Translations under genes and position numbers: made by a program | Assembly (NCBI GenBank): GCA_035581425.1 | Contig: DATJVP010000120.1 | Span: 1-39,869, forward strand | From: DASZHJ01 sp035581425 | Lineage (GTDB): Bacteria > Pseudomonadota > Alphaproteobacteria > ATCC43930 > CGMCC-115725 | Reading direction: 5' to 3' | DNA length: 39,869 bases | Shown here: positions 1 through 9,347 of the stretch, in pieces | Layout: every line of letters begins with the position of its first letter | Numbering within the stretch: the first letter of the stretch is position 1 | The notes under the pieces: generated by a model | The model's database searches: none | Told to the model about the DNA's origin: nothing | The model's input: the letters and a program-made list of their open reading frames with translations, nothing else

Positions 1-1296
1 AGGCTCATTCTCGCGCTCAAGATCGCCTCGCTGGCGCGCGGCAATTCCGGCGTGCGCTGGAGCGTGCTCGAGGCGATGCAGGCGCTGCTCGATGCGGAGA
101 TCTACCCCTGCATCCCCGCCAAGGGCTCGGTCGGCGCCTCCGGCGACCTGGCGCCGCTCGCGCATCTGTCCGCGACGCTCTTGGGCGTCGGCGAGATGCG
201 AGCGCGCGGCAGCATCGTCCCGGCCGAGGAGGGATTGCTGCGGGCCGGTCTAGAGCCCATCGAGCTTGCGCCGAAGGAAGGGCTTTCGCTCCTCAATGGC
301 ACGCAAGTCTCGACGGCGTTGGCACTCGCGGGGCTCTTCGGGGCGGAGGACGCTTTCGACGCAGCCGTCGTTGCAGGCGCGCTCTCGGTCGATGCCGCGA
401 GAGGCTCGGATACGCCCTTCGATCCCCGCATTCACGCCGTCCGCGGCCAACCCGGCCAATCCGCGGTCGCCGCGGTTTACCTGGCGCTCCTCCGCGGCAG
501 CGGCATCCGCGCCTCGCATCGCGACTGCGGGCGCGTCCAAGATCCCTATTCGCTCCGCTGCCAGCCGCAGGTGATGGGCGCCTGCCTCGACCACATGGGC
601 TTCGCCGCGCAGGTGCTGGAGCGCGAGGCGAATGCCGTCTCCGACAATCCGCTGGTCTTCGTGGAGAGCGGCGACGTGCTGTCCGGCGGAAATTTCCACG
701 CCGAGGCCGTCGCGATGGCGGCAGACGTGCTCGCCATCGCGATCGCAGAGGTGGGCGCGCTCTCGGAGCGACGGCTGGCGCTGCTCGTCGACCGGAACCT
801 CTCGGGGCTTCCCGCCTTCCTCGTGAAGGAAGGCGGCGTCAATTCCGGCTTCATGATCGCGCAGGTGACGGCCGCCGCGCTCGCGAGCGAGAACAAGAGC
901 CTCGCCCACCCCGCCTCCGTCGACAGCCTCCCGACTTCCGCCAATCAGGAGGATCACGTCTCGATGGCGACCTTCGCCGCGCGGCGGCTCGGCGAGATGG
1001 CCGAGAATACCGCGGGGATCGTCGCAATCGAGCTCCTCGCGGCGTGCCAAGGCATCGACTTCCACGCCCCGCTCGAGACATCTCCCACGCTCGCGGAGGC
1101 GATGGCGCTCATCCGAGCGCGCGTTCCCTTCCTCGAGACCGATCGCCCCTTCGCCCCCGACATCGCCGCGGTAAAGGCACTCATCGCGGGAGGCTCGTTC
1201 GCGCAGTTCCTGCCGAAGGGATTGCTACCGTCCCAATGGAACTCCTCTCCGGGCGGAGACGGGAAAGGGAGTGCCGTCACGAAATTGCCGCGTTAG
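1..1296 (+). CDS. hutH: Histidine ammonia-lyase (histidase), 5'-truncated by window edge
   Basis: Deaminates L-histidine to urocanate, the first step of histidine degradation, in the cytoplasm. The frame is open from base 1, so the gene starts outside the window; 431 residues are present and roughly 95-100 N-terminal ones are missing from a usual ~510. The Ala-Ser-Gly triad that cyclises into the MIO electrophile is in GSVGASGDLAPLAH (visible residues ~42-55). Further histidase blocks are VQDPYSLRCQPQVMG, LSGGNFHAEAVAMAAD and NQEDHVSMA. These fit HutH rather than phenylalanine or tyrosine lyases. No other hut gene is visible downstream; the next gene is an unrelated exported protein, so any hut operon would lie to the left. 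Confidence 0.93.
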   Translation, partial: RLILALKIASLARGNSGVRWSVLEAMQALLDAEIYPCIPAKGSVGASGDLAPLAHLSATLLGVGEMRARGSIVPAEEGLLRAGLEPIELAPKEGLSLLNGTQVSTALALAGLFGAEDAFDAAVVAGALSVDAARGSDTPFDPRIHAVRGQPGQSAVAAVYLALLRGSGIRASHRDCGRVQDPYSLRCQPQVMGACLDHMGFAAQVLEREANAVSDNPLVFVESGDVLSGGNFHAEAVAMAADVLAIAIAEVGALSERRLALLVDRNLSGLPAFLVKEGGVNSGFMIAQVTAAALASENKSLAHPASVDSLPTSANQEDHVSMATFAARRLGEMAENTAGIVAIELLAACQGIDFHAPLETSPTLAEAMALIRARVPFLETDRPFAPDIAAVKALIAGGSFAQFLPKGLLPSQWNSSPGGDGKGSAVTKLPR

Positions 1297-1362
1297 CATC
1301 CCAACCTGTGCCACAGTCATGCGTAGGGTGTGGCGGTGCCCAGTCATGAGCGGGAGGCTCCC

Positions 1363-3411
1363 ATGCGGGTGCGTGTTCTCGGTGTCGCGACAACCTTGAT
1401 CTTCTGCCTCGCGGCGCTTCCGGCGCTCGCGGGCGATCTCGTGCTGAAGCGCGTGATGCTCTCGACGGGCGGGGTCGCCTATCTGGAATACGAGGCGGAG
1501 GTGACGGGCGATCAGAAGCTCTCGCTCGACGTGCGCCTCGACCAGGTCGACGATATCCTGAAGTCGATCGTGGTCTACGACAGCAAGGGCGGCGTGGGCA
1601 GCGCGAGCCTTGCGGGGCGCGAGCCGCTGGATCAAGTCTTCGCGGATCTGCCCTTCTCGCAGGCGGCGCTGGCATCGCCGGCGGCGCTCTTGAACGCGCT
1701 TCAGGGTGCCACGATCCGAGTGGGGGCGAGCCATCCGATCGAGGGGAAGCTCATCAAGGTCGTCCCCGAGACCCTCCGCGCCAATGACGGAACCACCACC
1801 ACGCGCAATCGGGTGAGCGTGCTGACCGCCGACGGCATCCAGCAATTCATCCTCGAGGATGCGGAGAACTTGCGCTTCGCGGATCCCGCGCTCTCCGCGC
1901 AGGTCGAGAAGGCGCTGACGGCGATTGCGACGCACCGCGCGAAGGATCGCCGCACCATCGAGCTCACGACGCGCGGCGAGGGCCAGCGCACGGTTCGCGT
2001 CGGCTACGTGGTAGCAGCGCCGCTCTGGAAGGCTACATATCGCCTGACGCTTGCGCGTGACCCCAATGCCGCGACGGCGCATCTGCAGGGCTGGGCCGTC
2101 CTAGAGAACATGAGCGGCGAGGATTGGAAGGGCGTCGAGCTCACGCTCCTCTCCGGCAATCCCGTGAGCTTCCACCAGGCGATCTACCAGGCCTATTACG
2201 TCGATCGGCCGGAGGTGCCGGTCGAAGTGGCGGGACGCATCCTTCCGCAGGCGGACGCCGGGAATGTCAATCGCGACCAGCTCGCGGCGGGCAAGAACCG
2301 TCCGGCGAGCGCTCCCGCGCCCGCCCCGCCGCCGACGCAGGCGCAACAGCGCGGCACCGGCTTCAATTACGAAGCCGACAACAGCCCGTCCCCGGGTGGC
2401 GCATCGACACCCGCGCCCACCGTCGACACCGCGGAAGCGCAGGAGAGCATGACCCAGGTGCTCTTTCGCCTGCCGGCCCCGCTCACTCTCGCGAGCGGGC
2501 AGTCGGCGCTGGTGCCGATCGTCGACCGCGATGTGCCTGCGCGGCGCATAGATCTCCTTCAGACCGCGACGAACGCGCTGCATCCGCTCGCAAGCGTCAA
2601 GATCACGAACGATGTCGGCAACGGACTGCCGCCGGGCGTGGTGACGCTCTACGAGCAGGCCGGCGCGGGCAGCGCCTATCTCGGCGACGCGCGCGTTGGC
2701 GTCCTGCCCGCGGGCGAGAACCGGCTCCTCAGCTATGCCGTCGACGACAAGACCAAGAGCGTGCGCGAGCCCACGACCAAGAGCTCGCTTTCCAAAGCCT
2801 CGATCTCCGAGGGCGTGCTCTACCTTACCTACACGGAGCGCCAGACCATCGTCTTCCGCCTGAACGCGCCTCCGGGCGAGGAGCGCCACGTGCTGGTGGA
2901 GCAGCCGATGCTCGCGGGATGGAAGCTCGTCGAGCCCGGCGAGAAATCGGTGGAGACCACCGCCACCGCCTATCGCGTCGCCGTCGACCTGAAGCCCGGC
3001 GAGGCCAAGACCGTGACCTTCGTCTTCGAGGCTCCGCGCGTCGAAAGCACGCGGATCTCCGAATTCGACGACAATTCGCTTGCGCAGGTGACGGCGACGC
3101 GGGAGATCGACCCCGCCGTCCGAAATGCGCTGACGGAGCTTGCGCGGCTCCGCCGGATCCTTGCAGAGAAGCGGCAGGTCGAGACTCAGATCAAGACCCA
3201 GATCACGCAGATCACGGAGGACCAGACCCGGATCCGCGCCAATCTCCAGAGCGTCGACAAGGACAGTGCGCTGCACAAGCGCTACATCGAGAAGCTCTCG
3301 CAGGAGGAGACGCAGCTCGAGACCCTGCAATCCGACCGCGGCAAAGCCGCCGACGCCACCCGCGCCGCGCAAACCGCTGTCGACGCGTACATTGCGAAGC
3401 TCAGTATTTGA
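1363..3411 (+). CDS. Exported DUF4139-family protein with C-terminal coiled coil
   Basis: 682 residues. The ATG at 1363 is chosen over an upstream in-frame start because GGGAGG lies 5 bases before it and it opens directly into a signal peptide (MRVRVLG, hydrophobic core, ALA-GD cleavage near residue 24). An N-terminal beta-rich part is followed by the DUF4139 body (PLWKATYRLTLA, GWAVLENMSGEDWKGVEL), a Pro/Ala-rich linker around residues 310-350, and a charged Gln/Glu/Lys-rich coiled coil over about the last 90 residues. Related proteins are annotated DUF4139 or 'mucoidy inhibitor MuiA family'; biochemical function is unknown. Expected location is the periplasm. A terminator-like hairpin follows at 3568-3592. 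Confidence 0.8.
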   Translation: MRVRVLGVATTLIFCLAALPALAGDLVLKRVMLSTGGVAYLEYEAEVTGDQKLSLDVRLDQVDDILKSIVVYDSKGGVGSASLAGREPLDQVFADLPFSQAALASPAALLNALQGATIRVGASHPIEGKLIKVVPETLRANDGTTTTRNRVSVLTADGIQQFILEDAENLRFADPALSAQVEKALTAIATHRAKDRRTIELTTRGEGQRTVRVGYVVAAPLWKATYRLTLARDPNAATAHLQGWAVLENMSGEDWKGVELTLLSGNPVSFHQAIYQAYYVDRPEVPVEVAGRILPQADAGNVNRDQLAAGKNRPASAPAPAPPPTQAQQRGTGFNYEADNSPSPGGASTPAPTVDTAEAQESMTQVLFRLPAPLTLASGQSALVPIVDRDVPARRIDLLQTATNALHPLASVKITNDVGNGLPPGVVTLYEQAGAGSAYLGDARVGVLPAGENRLLSYAVDDKTKSVREPTTKSSLSKASISEGVLYLTYTERQTIVFRLNAPPGEERHVLVEQPMLAGWKLVEPGEKSVETTATAYRVAVDLKPGEAKTVTFVFEAPRVESTRISEFDDNSLAQVTATREIDPAVRNALTELARLRRILAEKRQVETQIKTQITQITEDQTRIRANLQSVDKDSALHKRYIEKLSQEETQLETLQSDRGKAADATRAAQTAVDAYIAKLSI

Positions 3412-3567
3412 GCCGTCCTTCACCCTCCCGATTGACTCTCTCCGTATGCTCTCCTACCGTCGCCCTATGACCGCTCTGCGCATCGCATCCTCGCGAAAGT
3501 CCCGGATCGCCTCGGGGCTCGGGGAGTCGCGTTCGCGCTGAGATCTGCACACGCGATCGAACATCAA

Positions 3568-3595
3568 GGCCCCGCTGGCGACGGACGGGGCCTTT
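3568..3595 (+). terminator. Rho-independent terminator-like hairpin
   Basis: GGCCCCG (3568-3574) pairs with CGGGGCC (3586-3592) around an 11-base loop and is followed by TTTCTCGTTT. It lies about 155 bases after the DUF4139 stop codon and before the DapA-like gene, on the strand expected for ending the upstream transcript. Confidence 0.55.
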
Positions 3596-3649
3596 CTCGT
3601 TTGGGAATGCTCTCTCCCGCCGGCGGCGCCGCAACCCGGAGGGAGCATC

Positions 3650-4573
3650 ATGGACCGACACCGTTTCGAAGGGATTTGGCTGCCGCTGATCACGCCGTTT
3701 GCCGACGGCGCGTTGGACGAGCGCTCGCTTGCAGGGCTCATCCGTCACTATCTCGACCTGCCGATCGACGGGATGATTCTCGCGGCAACGACGGGCGAGG
3801 GACTGACGCTCGACGAGCAGGAGACTGAGCGTCTCGTCGGAATCGCCGCCGAGGCAGTCCAGGGAAAGCTGCCGCTGCTTCTCGGTCTCTGCGGCAGCGA
3901 CACGCGGGCCATGGTCGAGCGCCTCCGCGAGGTCGAACGCTGGCCCGTCGCGGGTTATCTCATCACCTGCCCCTACTATTCGCGGCCCTCGCAAGAAGGT
4001 CTCGCGCGACATTTTCTGGCGCTCGCGGCGGAGACGGAAAAGCCGATCCTGCTCTACAACATCCCCTACCGCACCGGCATCAATCTCGCGAACGAGACCA
4101 TCTTTCGCCTGGCGGAGCATTCGCGGATCGTGGGCATCAAGGATTGCTGTGCGCAGCTCGCGCAGACCTTCGAGCTCCTGCGAGGGCGTCCGCGCGATTT
4201 CGCGGTGCTGACGGGCGAGGATGCGCTCTTCTACACGCATCTGGCGCTCGGCGCCGATGGCGGCATCCTCGCCGCCGCGCATGTGGAGACGGCGACCTTT
4301 GCGGCTGTGCGCGGGGCGCTCCTCAGGGGTGAGCGCGAGACGGCGCTCGAGATCTGGCGCGACCTCGCGGATATCGTGTCGCTGCTTTTCGCGGAGCCAA
4401 ACCCCGCGCCGATCAAGCATTGGCTCTGGCGCAAGGAGCTCATCGCCTCGCCGGAGCTGAGGCTTCCGATGACGGGCGTGAGCGCGGCGCTCGCCGCGCG
4501 CATCGACCGCGCGATCGCCTGGCCGCGCGCGGGTGGCGCTAGAGGCGTCTTGTCCGCAGGCGCCACACGATGA
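3650..4573 (+). CDS. Dihydrodipicolinate synthase (DapA) family aldolase
   Basis: 307 residues, about the usual length for class I pyruvate-dependent aldolases of the DapA/NAL family. Visible catalytic elements are TTGEG at 47-51 (pyruvate-binding Thr pair), Tyr136 in YNIPYRTG and the Schiff-base Lys164 in GIKDC, at positions close to E. coli DapA (Tyr133, Lys161). The start is set by GGAGGGA five bases before the ATG. It may be the lysine-pathway synthase (4-hydroxy-tetrahydrodipicolinate synthase), but the family also covers sugar-acid and hydroxyproline enzymes. With no lysine gene nearby the substrate is uncertain. Its 3' end overlaps the convergent membrane-protein gene by 35 bases. Confidence 0.8.
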   Translation: MDRHRFEGIWLPLITPFADGALDERSLAGLIRHYLDLPIDGMILAATTGEGLTLDEQETERLVGIAAEAVQGKLPLLLGLCGSDTRAMVERLREVERWPVAGYLITCPYYSRPSQEGLARHFLALAAETEKPILLYNIPYRTGINLANETIFRLAEHSRIVGIKDCCAQLAQTFELLRGRPRDFAVLTGEDALFYTHLALGADGGILAAAHVETATFAAVRGALLRGERETALEIWRDLADIVSLLFAEPNPAPIKHWLWRKELIASPELRLPMTGVSAALAARIDRAIAWPRAGGARGVLSAGATR

Positions 4574-5333
4574 GGGCCGCAGACCACGCGAGCATGGTCG
4601 CGAGCGCCAAGCACAGCGCCACCGGCGTTCCCACGGGCACCGCAAGCGCGTGGAGCACGAGGAGACCCAAGGCGAAGCCCGGCATCGCCCTGAGCGCCGC
4701 GGCCATGGTCGCGGCGGAGACCCTGCCGCCGAGACGCGGATGGAGCGCCAGCGCGAGGCTGCTGAAAGCGACGGGAAAGAGCGCGGCGGTGCCCGTGAAA
4801 GCGGGCCCGAGCACCGCGCTCAGGGTCACCACGCCCGCGACGAGGCAGCCCACCATCACGGCGGTCAGCGGCAGCTCGTACCAGCGGCGCTGGCTGCGCT
4901 CGATCTGTCCGGGGATCTCTGCGCGTCGAGCGACGTAGAGCGCGATCGCGAAGGCCACGACATTGAGCGCGACCGCGCCGAGTTCGCCCCATTGGAAGGA
5001 GCGGATCGCCGCCACTGCCGCACCCCAGGCCGCGATACCGACGGCGAGGCTCGTGGCGACGCCGGTCTGCGGCGCGATCAGGAGATAGGCCATCTGAAAG
5101 GCCGTAGTGGCCGGCACGGTGGTGGCGCTCGCGAGCGCGCTGTCGGCAATGAATTGGTCGCTCGACTGCATCGCCAACAAGACGTAAGCCGGGCCCGCCG
5201 AGACTGGAAGGCATGCCACCAGCGCGCCGAAGAACGGTCCCACCCGCTCCGCCACCACCGCCGCGGTCAGCACCACTGCCATGGTGGCGCCAACCTTCGT
5301 CGCGAGAGCGACCCAGAGCGCGTCGGGGGTCAC
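4539..5333 (-). CDS. Polytopic inner-membrane protein of unknown function
   Basis: 264 residues, mostly hydrophobic, with about eight predicted membrane segments; I do not recognise a named family. It starts at GTG (VTPDALW) 46 bases after the end of kup, on the same strand, so it may be the last gene of the kup transcript. The C-terminus is basic (RLRTRRL), consistent with a cytoplasmic tail. Its last 35 bases overlap the end of the convergent DapA-like gene. There is no catalytic motif to suggest an activity; a transporter or permease-like role is possible but unsupported. Confidence 0.65.
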   Translation of the reverse strand: MTPDALWVALATKVGATMAVVLTAAVVAERVGPFFGALVACLPVSAGPAYVLLAMQSSDQFIADSALASATTVPATTAFQMAYLLIAPQTGVATSLAVGIAAWGAAVAAIRSFQWGELGAVALNVVAFAIALYVARRAEIPGQIERSQRRWYELPLTAVMVGCLVAGVVTLSAVLGPAFTGTAALFPVAFSSLALALHPRLGGRVSAATMAAALRAMPGFALGLLVLHALAVPVGTPVALCLALATMLAWSAALIVWRLRTRRL

Positions 5334-5379
5334 GATCCGTCCGTGACAGCGCGACGCGTCGCAGCCTCGACGGCGCGCC

Positions 5380-7272
5380 TCAAATCTCCAACATCCCCCC
5401 GAGCTCGACCACGCGGTTGCTGGGGATGCGGAAGAACTCGGTCGCGTTCAGCATGTTGTTGGTCATGAAGGAGAAGAGCCAGCGCCGCCAGCGCCCGAGG
5501 CGCGATTTCTTGCCCGCCACGATTTTCTCGCGGCCAAGGAAGAAGGAGGTCTCCATCAGGTTGAAGCGGAACTGCATCAGGCGGAGCTGCGCCAGCGCCC
5601 GCGGGATGTTCGGCTCGTCCATGAAGCCGTAGTGCATGACCACGGTGTGGAATCCGTGCTCGAGGTGCTTGATGTCGAAGCGCTGTTCCGCAGGGACGTG
5701 CGGGATGTCCTCGGTCTGCACGCTCATGAGCACCACGCGCTCGTGCAGGACCTTGTTGTGCTTGAGGTTGTGCAGGAGCGCCGCGGGAATCTGCTGGGCG
5801 TTTCCGGTCATGAAGACCGCGGTTCCCGGCACGCGCCCGGGGCGGTCGGGCCGCAGGCTCGCGAGGAATGTCTCGAGCGGCATCGCGTCGCGCTGGCGCT
5901 CGGCGACGACGAGGGAACGCCCGCGCATCCAGGTCGACATCACCCAGAAGGCGAGGCAGGCGGTCACCACCGAGAACCAGCCGCCCTCCTCGATCTTGAT
6001 GAGATTCGCGCCGAAAAGAACGATGTCGACCGAGAGGAAGAACGCGAAGAGCAAGACGCAGAGCAATGGATTCCATCGCTGGACCGAGAGCATGTAGACG
6101 AAGGCGAGGAAGCCGTCGAGGAGCATGGTTCCGGTAACGGCGATCCCGTAGGCGGTGCCGAGCTTGTCGGAGGAGTGGAAGCCCAGCACCAGCGCGATCA
6201 CTGCGATCATCAGGAACTGATTGACCTTGGGCACGTAGATCTGCCCGCGCTCGGCCTCGGAGGTGTGGCGGACCTCGATGCGCGGAAGGTATCCCAATTG
6301 CACCGCCTGGCGCGTCATCGAGAAGGCGCCGGAGATCACGGCTTGCGAGGCGATGATGGTCGCCGCCGAAGCCAGGACCACCATCGGATAGAGGCCCCAT
6401 TCCGGGACCAGCCGGTAGAAGGGATTGTCGAGCGCGGTGGGTGTGCGAAGCAGCAGCGCGCCCTGGCCGAAATAATTGAGGATGAGCGCGGGAAAGACGA
6501 GATAGAGCCAAGCGCGGCGGATCGGCTGCCGGCCGAAATGCCCCATGTCCGCGTAAAGCGCCTCCGCGCCCGTCACCGCCAGCACGACGGCGCCGAGGAT
6601 GAAGAGGCCGCGGACGGGATCGGCGAGAAGCAGGCGGATCCCATAGCGGGGATCGAGCGCGAGGAGAACCTCGGGTTGGTCGAATATCTCGACAAAGCCC
6701 AGTATCGCGATCGTAGCGAACCAGAGAGCCATCACCGGACCGAAGAGGCCGCCTACGGAGGCGGTGCCGTGGCGCTGCACCACGAAGAGCCCGATGAGAA
6801 GACCGATGGTGATGGGGACGACGTATTCCGCGAAGACCGGCGTTGCGATCTTGAGCCCCTCCACGGCGGAGAGCACGGAGATCGCCGGCGTGATGACGCC
6901 GTCGCCGAAGAAGAGCGACGCCCCCACGAGGCCCGCCGCAAGGATGATGCGGTGCCGGCGTCCGGTGCGACTCGCCGAGCGCAGCGCGAGCGAGGTGAGT
7001 GCCAGCGTCCCGCCCTCGCCGCGGTTGTCGGCGCGCATGATGACGATGACGTATTTGCAGGTGACGACGATGGTGAGCGCCCAGGCGATGAGCGAGAGCG
7101 CGCCCAGCACGCTCGCCTCCGTGACCGCGCCCGCGTTCTGCAGGCATTGCTTCATCGTGTAGAGCGGCGAGGTACCGATGTCGCCGTAGACGACGCCGAG
7201 CGCGCCGAGAAGTAGCGCATAGCGCGCCTTTTCCCGCGTCTCTACCTCGCGCTGTACGACTGCAACCGTCAT
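5380..7272 (-). CDS. kup: Kup-type low-affinity K+ uptake transporter (copy 1)
   Basis: 630 residues; a K+/H+ symporter of the KUP/HAK family with about 12 membrane helices and a cytoplasmic C-terminal domain. Family blocks are ALGVVYGDIGTSPLYT near the start, LKIATPVFAEYVVPIT, YADMGHFG and LVFPALILNYFGQGALLL. The ATG at 7272 is chosen because AAGG precedes it by about 5 bases and the conserved N-terminus follows; a longer start at 7344 adds an unconserved leader. It lies about 110 bases downstream of a second kup with which it is tandemly duplicated. The last ~100 residues are nearly identical between the two, which is more than the rest of the proteins. Confidence 0.93.
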   Translation of the reverse strand: MTVAVVQREVETREKARYALLLGALGVVYGDIGTSPLYTMKQCLQNAGAVTEASVLGALSLIAWALTIVVTCKYVIVIMRADNRGEGGTLALTSLALRSASRTGRRHRIILAAGLVGASLFFGDGVITPAISVLSAVEGLKIATPVFAEYVVPITIGLLIGLFVVQRHGTASVGGLFGPVMALWFATIAILGFVEIFDQPEVLLALDPRYGIRLLLADPVRGLFILGAVVLAVTGAEALYADMGHFGRQPIRRAWLYLVFPALILNYFGQGALLLRTPTALDNPFYRLVPEWGLYPMVVLASAATIIASQAVISGAFSMTRQAVQLGYLPRIEVRHTSEAERGQIYVPKVNQFLMIAVIALVLGFHSSDKLGTAYGIAVTGTMLLDGFLAFVYMLSVQRWNPLLCVLLFAFFLSVDIVLFGANLIKIEEGGWFSVVTACLAFWVMSTWMRGRSLVVAERQRDAMPLETFLASLRPDRPGRVPGTAVFMTGNAQQIPAALLHNLKHNKVLHERVVLMSVQTEDIPHVPAEQRFDIKHLEHGFHTVVMHYGFMDEPNIPRALAQLRLMQFRFNLMETSFFLGREKIVAGKKSRLGRWRRWLFSFMTNNMLNATEFFRIPSNRVVELGGMLEI

Positions 7273-7381
7273 TCGGCCTTCATTAAGTTCCCGCGGCGTC
7301 CTCGTGTCTAATCCCTTGGAGATCGGCGCGCAACGCGCCCACAAGTGCGAGACACCGCACCGATTCTAGCAAGGGCTCCGC

Positions 7382-9316
7382 TCAAATCTCCAAAAGGCCG
7401 CCAAGCTCAACCACCCGGTTGGTGGGGATGCGGAAGAACTCGGTCGCGTTCACCATGTTATTGGTAAGGAACGAGAACAGACCGGCCTGCCAGCGCGGCA
7501 GTCCCGAGACCTTTGCTGGCACGATCTTCTCGCGCCCGAGGAAGAAGGAGGTCTCCATCAGATTGAAGCGGAACTGCATCAGGCGGAGCTGCGCCAGCGC
7601 CCGCGGGATGTTCGGCTCGTCCATGAAGCCGTAATGCATGACCACGGTGTGGAACCCGTGGTCGTAATGCTTGATGTCGAAGCGCTGCTCCGCAGGGACG
7701 TGCGGGATGTCCTCGGTCTGCACGCTCATGAGCACCACGCGCTCGTGCAGGAACTTGTTGTGCTTGAGATTGTGCAGGAGCGCTCCCGGCACTTTCGTCA
7801 CGTCGCTGGTCATGAAGATCGCGGTGCCGGGCGCGCGCGGCCGGTCCGGGCGGATGGAGGCGAGGAACAGGTCGAGCGGCAGGGCGCTGCGCTGGCGGGC
7901 GGCCACGACCAGGCGGCGCCCGCGCATCCAGGTCGCCATCACGATGTAGACCAGCGCCGCAACCGCGATCGGGAACCAGCCGCCTTCCTCGATCTTCAGC
8001 AGATTGGCGCCGAAGAAGGAAATGTCGACGATCAGGAACAGAATGAAGAGCGGGATCGACAGCGTCGGGTTCCAGCCGCGCACGCCCACCATGTAGACGA
8101 AGGCGAGAATAGTCGTGATCGTCATGGTGCCCGTGACGGCGATGCCGTAGGCGGTGCCGAGATTGTCGGAGGTCTTGAAGCCCAGCACGAGCGCTGCCAC
8201 CGCAACGAGCAGGAACATGTTGATCTTGGGCACGTAGATCTGGCCGCGCTCCTCCTCGGAGGTGTGGCGGATCTGGAAGCGCGGGAGATATCCCAACTGC
8301 ACCGCCTGGCGCGTCATCGAGAAGGCGCCGGAGATGACGGCTTGCGAGGCGATGACGGTGGCGGCGGTGGCGAGCCCCACCATCGGATAGAGACCCCATT
8401 CCGGCACCAGCCGATAGAAGGGATTGTCGAGCGCCAGCGGATCGCGGAGCAGCAGCGCGCCTTGGCCGAAATAGTTGAGGATGAGCGCGGGGAAGACGAG
8501 ATAGAGCCAGGCAACGCGGATCGGCAACTTGCCGAAATGCCCCATGTCCGCATAGAGCGCCTCCGCACCCGTTACCGCCAGGACCACCGCGCCCAAGAGC
8601 TTGAAGCCGCTCCAGGGATCGGCGGCGAGGAGACGGAGCCCGTAGAGCGGGTTGAGCGCCCAGAGGATCTCGGGCTGATGCACGATCTCAATCGCGCCGA
8701 GAACGCCAATCACGAGAAACCACACTGCGGTCACCGGCCCGAAGAACCCGCCGACCAAGCCGGTGCCGCGGCGCTGCACCATGAAAAGGAGGACCAGCAC
8801 CACGAGCGTGATCGGAATGACGTAGCGATCGAAGAGCGGGGTCGCGACCTTGAGCCCCTCGATCGCGGAGAGCACCGAGATCGCCGGCGTGATGACGCCG
8901 TCGCCGTAGAAGAGCGCAGCACCCGCAAGGCCCGCGGCAAGGATGAGCCGATGGCGACGGCCGCGGCGGCTCGTGGACCGGAGCGCGAGCGCCGTCAGCG
9001 CGAGGATGCCACCCTCGCCGCGGTTGTCGGCGTGGAGGATGACGATGACGTATTTGAGCGTCACCACCAGCATGAGCGACCAGGCGATGAGCGAGAGGAC
9101 GCCCAGCACGCTTGCCTCGCTCAAGCCGCCCTCCGCGACGAAGCACTGCTTCACCGTGTAGAGCGGCGAGGTGCCGATGTCGCCGTAGACGACGCCGAGG
9201 GCACCGAGAATCAGGCCTTGCCGTGCCCGCTTGTGCCCGGTCGTTTCGGCGTCGAGGGCCGCGTTAACCATTGAAGTCCGAAGGGTGGTGCCAAAGGCGC
9301 CCGTGTTTAGTCCCAT
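7382..9316 (-). CDS. kup: Kup-type low-affinity K+ uptake transporter (copy 2)
   Basis: 644 residues, same architecture as the downstream copy: ALGVVYGDIGTSPLYT, YADMGHFG, YFGQGALLL and the C-terminal block RFDIKHYDHGFHTVVMHYG. It starts at ATG 9316 with GGCAAGG just upstream; an alternative ATG at 9271 would shorten it by 15 residues. The stop of the PAS-domain gene upstream is only 31 bases away, so histidine kinase, PAS protein, kup 2 and kup 1 form one same-strand run. The two Kup copies differ mainly in membrane loops and N-termini, suggesting paralogues with different kinetics or expression, although that is inference. Confidence 0.93.
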   Translation of the reverse strand: MGLNTGAFGTTLRTSMVNAALDAETTGHKRARQGLILGALGVVYGDIGTSPLYTVKQCFVAEGGLSEASVLGVLSLIAWSLMLVVTLKYVIVILHADNRGEGGILALTALALRSTSRRGRRHRLILAAGLAGAALFYGDGVITPAISVLSAIEGLKVATPLFDRYVIPITLVVLVLLFMVQRRGTGLVGGFFGPVTAVWFLVIGVLGAIEIVHQPEILWALNPLYGLRLLAADPWSGFKLLGAVVLAVTGAEALYADMGHFGKLPIRVAWLYLVFPALILNYFGQGALLLRDPLALDNPFYRLVPEWGLYPMVGLATAATVIASQAVISGAFSMTRQAVQLGYLPRFQIRHTSEEERGQIYVPKINMFLLVAVAALVLGFKTSDNLGTAYGIAVTGTMTITTILAFVYMVGVRGWNPTLSIPLFILFLIVDISFFGANLLKIEEGGWFPIAVAALVYIVMATWMRGRRLVVAARQRSALPLDLFLASIRPDRPRAPGTAIFMTSDVTKVPGALLHNLKHNKFLHERVVLMSVQTEDIPHVPAEQRFDIKHYDHGFHTVVMHYGFMDEPNIPRALAQLRLMQFRFNLMETSFFLGREKIVPAKVSGLPRWQAGLFSFLTNNMVNATEFFRIPTNRVVELGGLLEI

Positions 9317-9347
9317 TTGCCTTGCGGCGCAATAAGGGGGGCGCGCC

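Noticed and set aside
250..1065. Long minus-strand open frame opposite hutH, and similar long frames opposite DUF4139, kup, hisF, hslU and lutB
   Set aside because: High GC suppresses stop codons, giving long shadow frames. Their translations are Arg/Ala-rich and match no family, while the opposite frame is a clear enzyme.
1..1296. Phenylalanine or tyrosine ammonia-lyase instead of HutH
   Set aside because: The blocks VQDPYSLRCQPQ, LSGGNFHAEAV and NQEDHVSMA fit histidase better.
9264..9271. TTAACCAT, a CtrA half-site
   Set aside because: It lies in the 5' coding part of the second kup gene and could occur by chance; no TTAA-N7-TTAA pair was seen here or in the putative origin.
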